Source: an uncultured Burkholderiaceae bacterium (GTDB lineage Bacteria; Pseudomonadota; Gammaproteobacteria; Burkholderiales; Burkholderiaceae). From it: a stretch of 8,365 nucleotides of DNA. Positions 6,674-8,365 of the stretch are shown one piece after another (within the stretch, counting starts at the first letter, position 1; each line of letters starts with the position of its first letter). Position numbers and translations under genes: made by a program. The stretch spans positions 1 to 8,365 of the forward strand of contig CALMPB010000200.1 in assembly GCA_937871985.1 (NCBI GenBank). The letters run 5' to 3'. Below the pieces are notes generated by a model. That model was given only the letters and a program-made list of their open reading frames with translations. It had not been told where the DNA came from and did not search any database.

Positions 6674-8365
6674 CTACTGGATCATGCGTTGCTTGGGAAG
6701 GCTGCCGTTCAGCTTGATTTCGTCGACGAACTCGGACACCGAGGCCGAGGTGACTTCGGCGGCGTGATGCGCGACGACCTGCTGGACGCTGGCGGTGACG
6801 GCGTCGCCGGCGTCATGCTCGTCGCGCAGCAGCAGCACCAGCCTTTCAGCGAGCTTGGCGGGCGTGGGGCTTTCGTTGAGCGCCATGACGGGCAGGCGGA
6901 TGCCGAAGCGGTTCTCCAGCGCCACGACCAGTTCCACGCCCATGAGCGAGTCCAGGCCCATGTCGTAGACCGATCGCGTGGCTTCGATCTTGTCGGGCGC
7001 GACGCGCAGGATCTCGCCGATTTCGGCCTTGAGCATTTCGGTAAAGCGCTCGTGCAGGGCCTCGTCGTCCAGCGTGGCGATCAGATGCGCGATGTCGTCC
7101 GCGCTGCTGTCGTCATCGCCGCTGTCTCCTGCGTGGCGGGCGATGTCGGAGAACTTGGGCAGGCCGGCGCTGGGCAGGAAGCGGCTCAATGCGCGCCAGT
7201 CCAGTTCCAGCACGCCCAGGCCGGAGGCGCCGGCCGCGATCATGGCGTCGAGCGCGTCCAGCGCGACCTGGGAGGCGAGTGCGCCGCCGCCCATGCGGCC
7301 TTGCAGGGCGTCCTTGATCTTCTCGTTGCGGGCCAGGAAGCCCACGTCGTCGATCGCGCCCCAGCGCACGCAGGTGGCCGCCAGTCCTTCCGCGCGGCGC
7401 TGCGCGGCCAGGCGTTCCAGCCAGGCGTTGGCGGCGACGTAATTGCTTTGTCCCGGGTTGCCGAAGAGGGTGGTGGCCGAGGAATAGCAGATGAACAGGT
7501 CCAGGGGCAGGGCGCGCGTGAGTTCGTGCAGGTGCTGGGCGCCCAGCACCTTGGCGGCCAGGGTGCGCTGGATCTGTTCGGCGGTGGCGCTGCGGGCCAG
7601 GCCGTCGTCGATGACGACGGCGGCGTGGACCACGCCTTTGAGCGGAGGCAGCGTAGCCGCGGTCTGCTGCAGCAGGTCTGCCAGCGCGGCACGGTCGGTC
7701 ACGTCGCAAGCCGCGGCATGGACGCGCACGCCTTGGGCCTCGAAGGCGGCGACGGCAGCCTGCGCCGTTTCGCTGGCGGGGCCGCTGCGGCTGATCAGGA
7801 TCAGGTTGCGCGCGCCATGATCGGCCAGCCATTGCGCGGTGCGCAGGCCGAAGCCGCCCAGGCCGCCGGTGACCAGGTAACTGGCGTCGGCGGGCAGCGC
7901 CAGCCCGTTGCGGGTTTGCGCGGCGGGTTGATGGACGCCGCTGATGCCGTTGCGGTAGGTGACGACGATCTTGCCGATCTGGCGCGCCTGCTGCATGTAG
8001 CGGAACGCGTCCACGATGTCGTTGGCGTCGAAGACGGTATAGGGCAGCGGGTGCAGCGCGCCCTCGCGGAACAGCGTCATCATTTCCGCGAACAGGCGCT
8101 GGGTGAGTTCCGGGCGCTCGTTCATCAGCTGGTCGGCGTCGATGCCGAAATAGCTGATGTTGTTGCGGAACGGGCGCAGGCCGATGCGGGTGTTCTCGTA
8201 GAAGTCGCGCTTGCCCAGTTCGAGGAAGCGGCCGAACGGCTTGAGCACGCGCAGATTGCGGTTGACGGCTTCGCCGGCCAGCGAGTTGAGGACGACATCC
8301 ACGCCGCGTCCGCCGGTGTCCGCGAGGATCTCGTCGGCGTAGGACAGGGAGCGGGAGTCGTAGAT
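6674..8365 (-). CDS. Reducing polyketide/fatty-acid synthase, C-terminal part (ER-KR-ACP), 5' end outside window
   Basis: This is the end of a multidomain type I synthase that builds a reduced acyl chain on its own carrier protein. The frame is open to the right edge (563 visible residues), so the GTG at 8302 is an internal codon. Numbered from the edge, residues 1 to about 140 are the end of an enoylreductase (GRGVDVVLNSLAGEA, then GRFLELGKRD). A ketoreductase follows, with NADPH motif TGGLGGFG at 166-173, YSS at 294-296, catalytic Tyr 309 (codon 7441-7439) and Asn 313. Its IDD at 252-254 resembles the LDD motif of B-type ketoreductases. An acidic linker (DSGDDDSSADD) leads to an ACP whose phosphopantetheine serine is 473 (codon 6949-6947) in MGLDSLMG. 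About 50 residues follow the ACP with no thioesterase or reductase, so release must occur in trans. The AONS gene 7 bp downstream is the obvious candidate. In capsule loci such a gene resembles Burkholderia WcbR (from memory). KS, AT and DH domains would lie outside the window. Confidence 0.94.
   Translation of the reverse strand: MYDSRSLSYADEILADTGGRGVDVVLNSLAGEAVNRNLRVLKPFGRFLELGKRDFYENTRIGLRPFRNNISYFGIDADQLMNERPELTQRLFAEMMTLFREGALHPLPYTVFDANDIVDAFRYMQQARQIGKIVVTYRNGISGVHQPAAQTRNGLALPADASYLVTGGLGGFGLRTAQWLADHGARNLILISRSGPASETAQAAVAAFEAQGVRVHAAACDVTDRAALADLLQQTAATLPPLKGVVHAAVVIDDGLARSATAEQIQRTLAAKVLGAQHLHELTRALPLDLFICYSSATTLFGNPGQSNYVAANAWLERLAAQRRAEGLAATCVRWGAIDDVGFLARNEKIKDALQGRMGGGALASQVALDALDAMIAAGASGLGVLELDWRALSRFLPSAGLPKFSDIARHAGDSGDDDSSADDIAHLIATLDDEALHERFTEMLKAEIGEILRVAPDKIEATRSVYDMGLDSLMGVELVVALENRFGIRLPVMALNESPTPAKLAERLVLLLRDEHDAGDAVTASVQQVVAHHAAEVTSASVSEFVDEIKLNGSLPKQRMIQ

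Noticed and set aside
7113..7832. 239-codon minus-strand frame inside the synthase gene
   Set aside because: It is an Arg/Pro-rich shadow of the ketoreductase coding frame, shifted by one base.
8300..8302. GTG at 8302 as the start of a short ER-KR-ACP protein
   Set aside because: The frame continues to the right edge and encodes further typical enoylreductase sequence (SRSLSYADEIL), so this is an internal codon.

Overview
The window looks like part of a capsule (K-antigen) locus of a Gram-negative, GC-rich bacterium. A beta-proteobacterium of the Bordetella/Achromobacter/Burkholderia kind fits best, because KpsC/KpsS-type capsule genes sit beside a large polyketide-synthase-like gene, an arrangement I recall from Burkholderia-type wcb capsule clusters. 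The genus is an inference from gene content and base composition; no rRNA or housekeeping gene is present to confirm it.

Layout. Three genes run rightwards: the 3' part of a CBS-domain sugar-1-phosphate nucleotidyltransferase (cut by the left edge), kpsC (1013-3067) and kpsS (3164-4405). Three genes run leftwards: a CMP-acylneuraminate synthetase-family gene (4428-5147), a PLP-dependent alpha-oxoamine synthase (AONS family, 5323-6666) and the 3' part of a reducing polyketide/fatty-acid synthase (6674-8365, cut by the right edge, ending ER-KR-ACP). kpsS and the CMP-sugar gene converge tail to tail with 22 bp between them. The synthase and the AONS gene are 7 bp apart and almost certainly one transcription unit, whose end is marked by a strong 13-bp inverted repeat at 5253-5289. 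No tRNA, rRNA, insertion sequence or CRISPR array was seen.

How the genes work together. KpsC and KpsS are the known Kdo transferases that build the poly-Kdo linker on the phospholipid that anchors ABC-transporter-dependent capsules. The nucleotidyltransferase and the CMP-sugar synthetase would make activated sugar precursors; together they fit a nonulosonic acid (for example legionaminic-type) residue, though the substrate cannot be read from this sequence. The synthase has no thioesterase after its ACP and is followed at once by an alpha-oxoamine synthase. The likely reading is that the PLP enzyme releases the ACP-bound chain by decarboxylative condensation with an amino acid, giving a long-chain amino-ketone. 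Its place in the capsule pathway is unknown and is the most interesting question here.

Base composition changes along the window. Lines sampled from the sugar and Kdo genes are visibly lower in GC than lines from the AONS and synthase genes, with the change near the hairpin at about 5250. This suggests a mosaic locus in which the sugar-specific left part has a different history from the synthase part.
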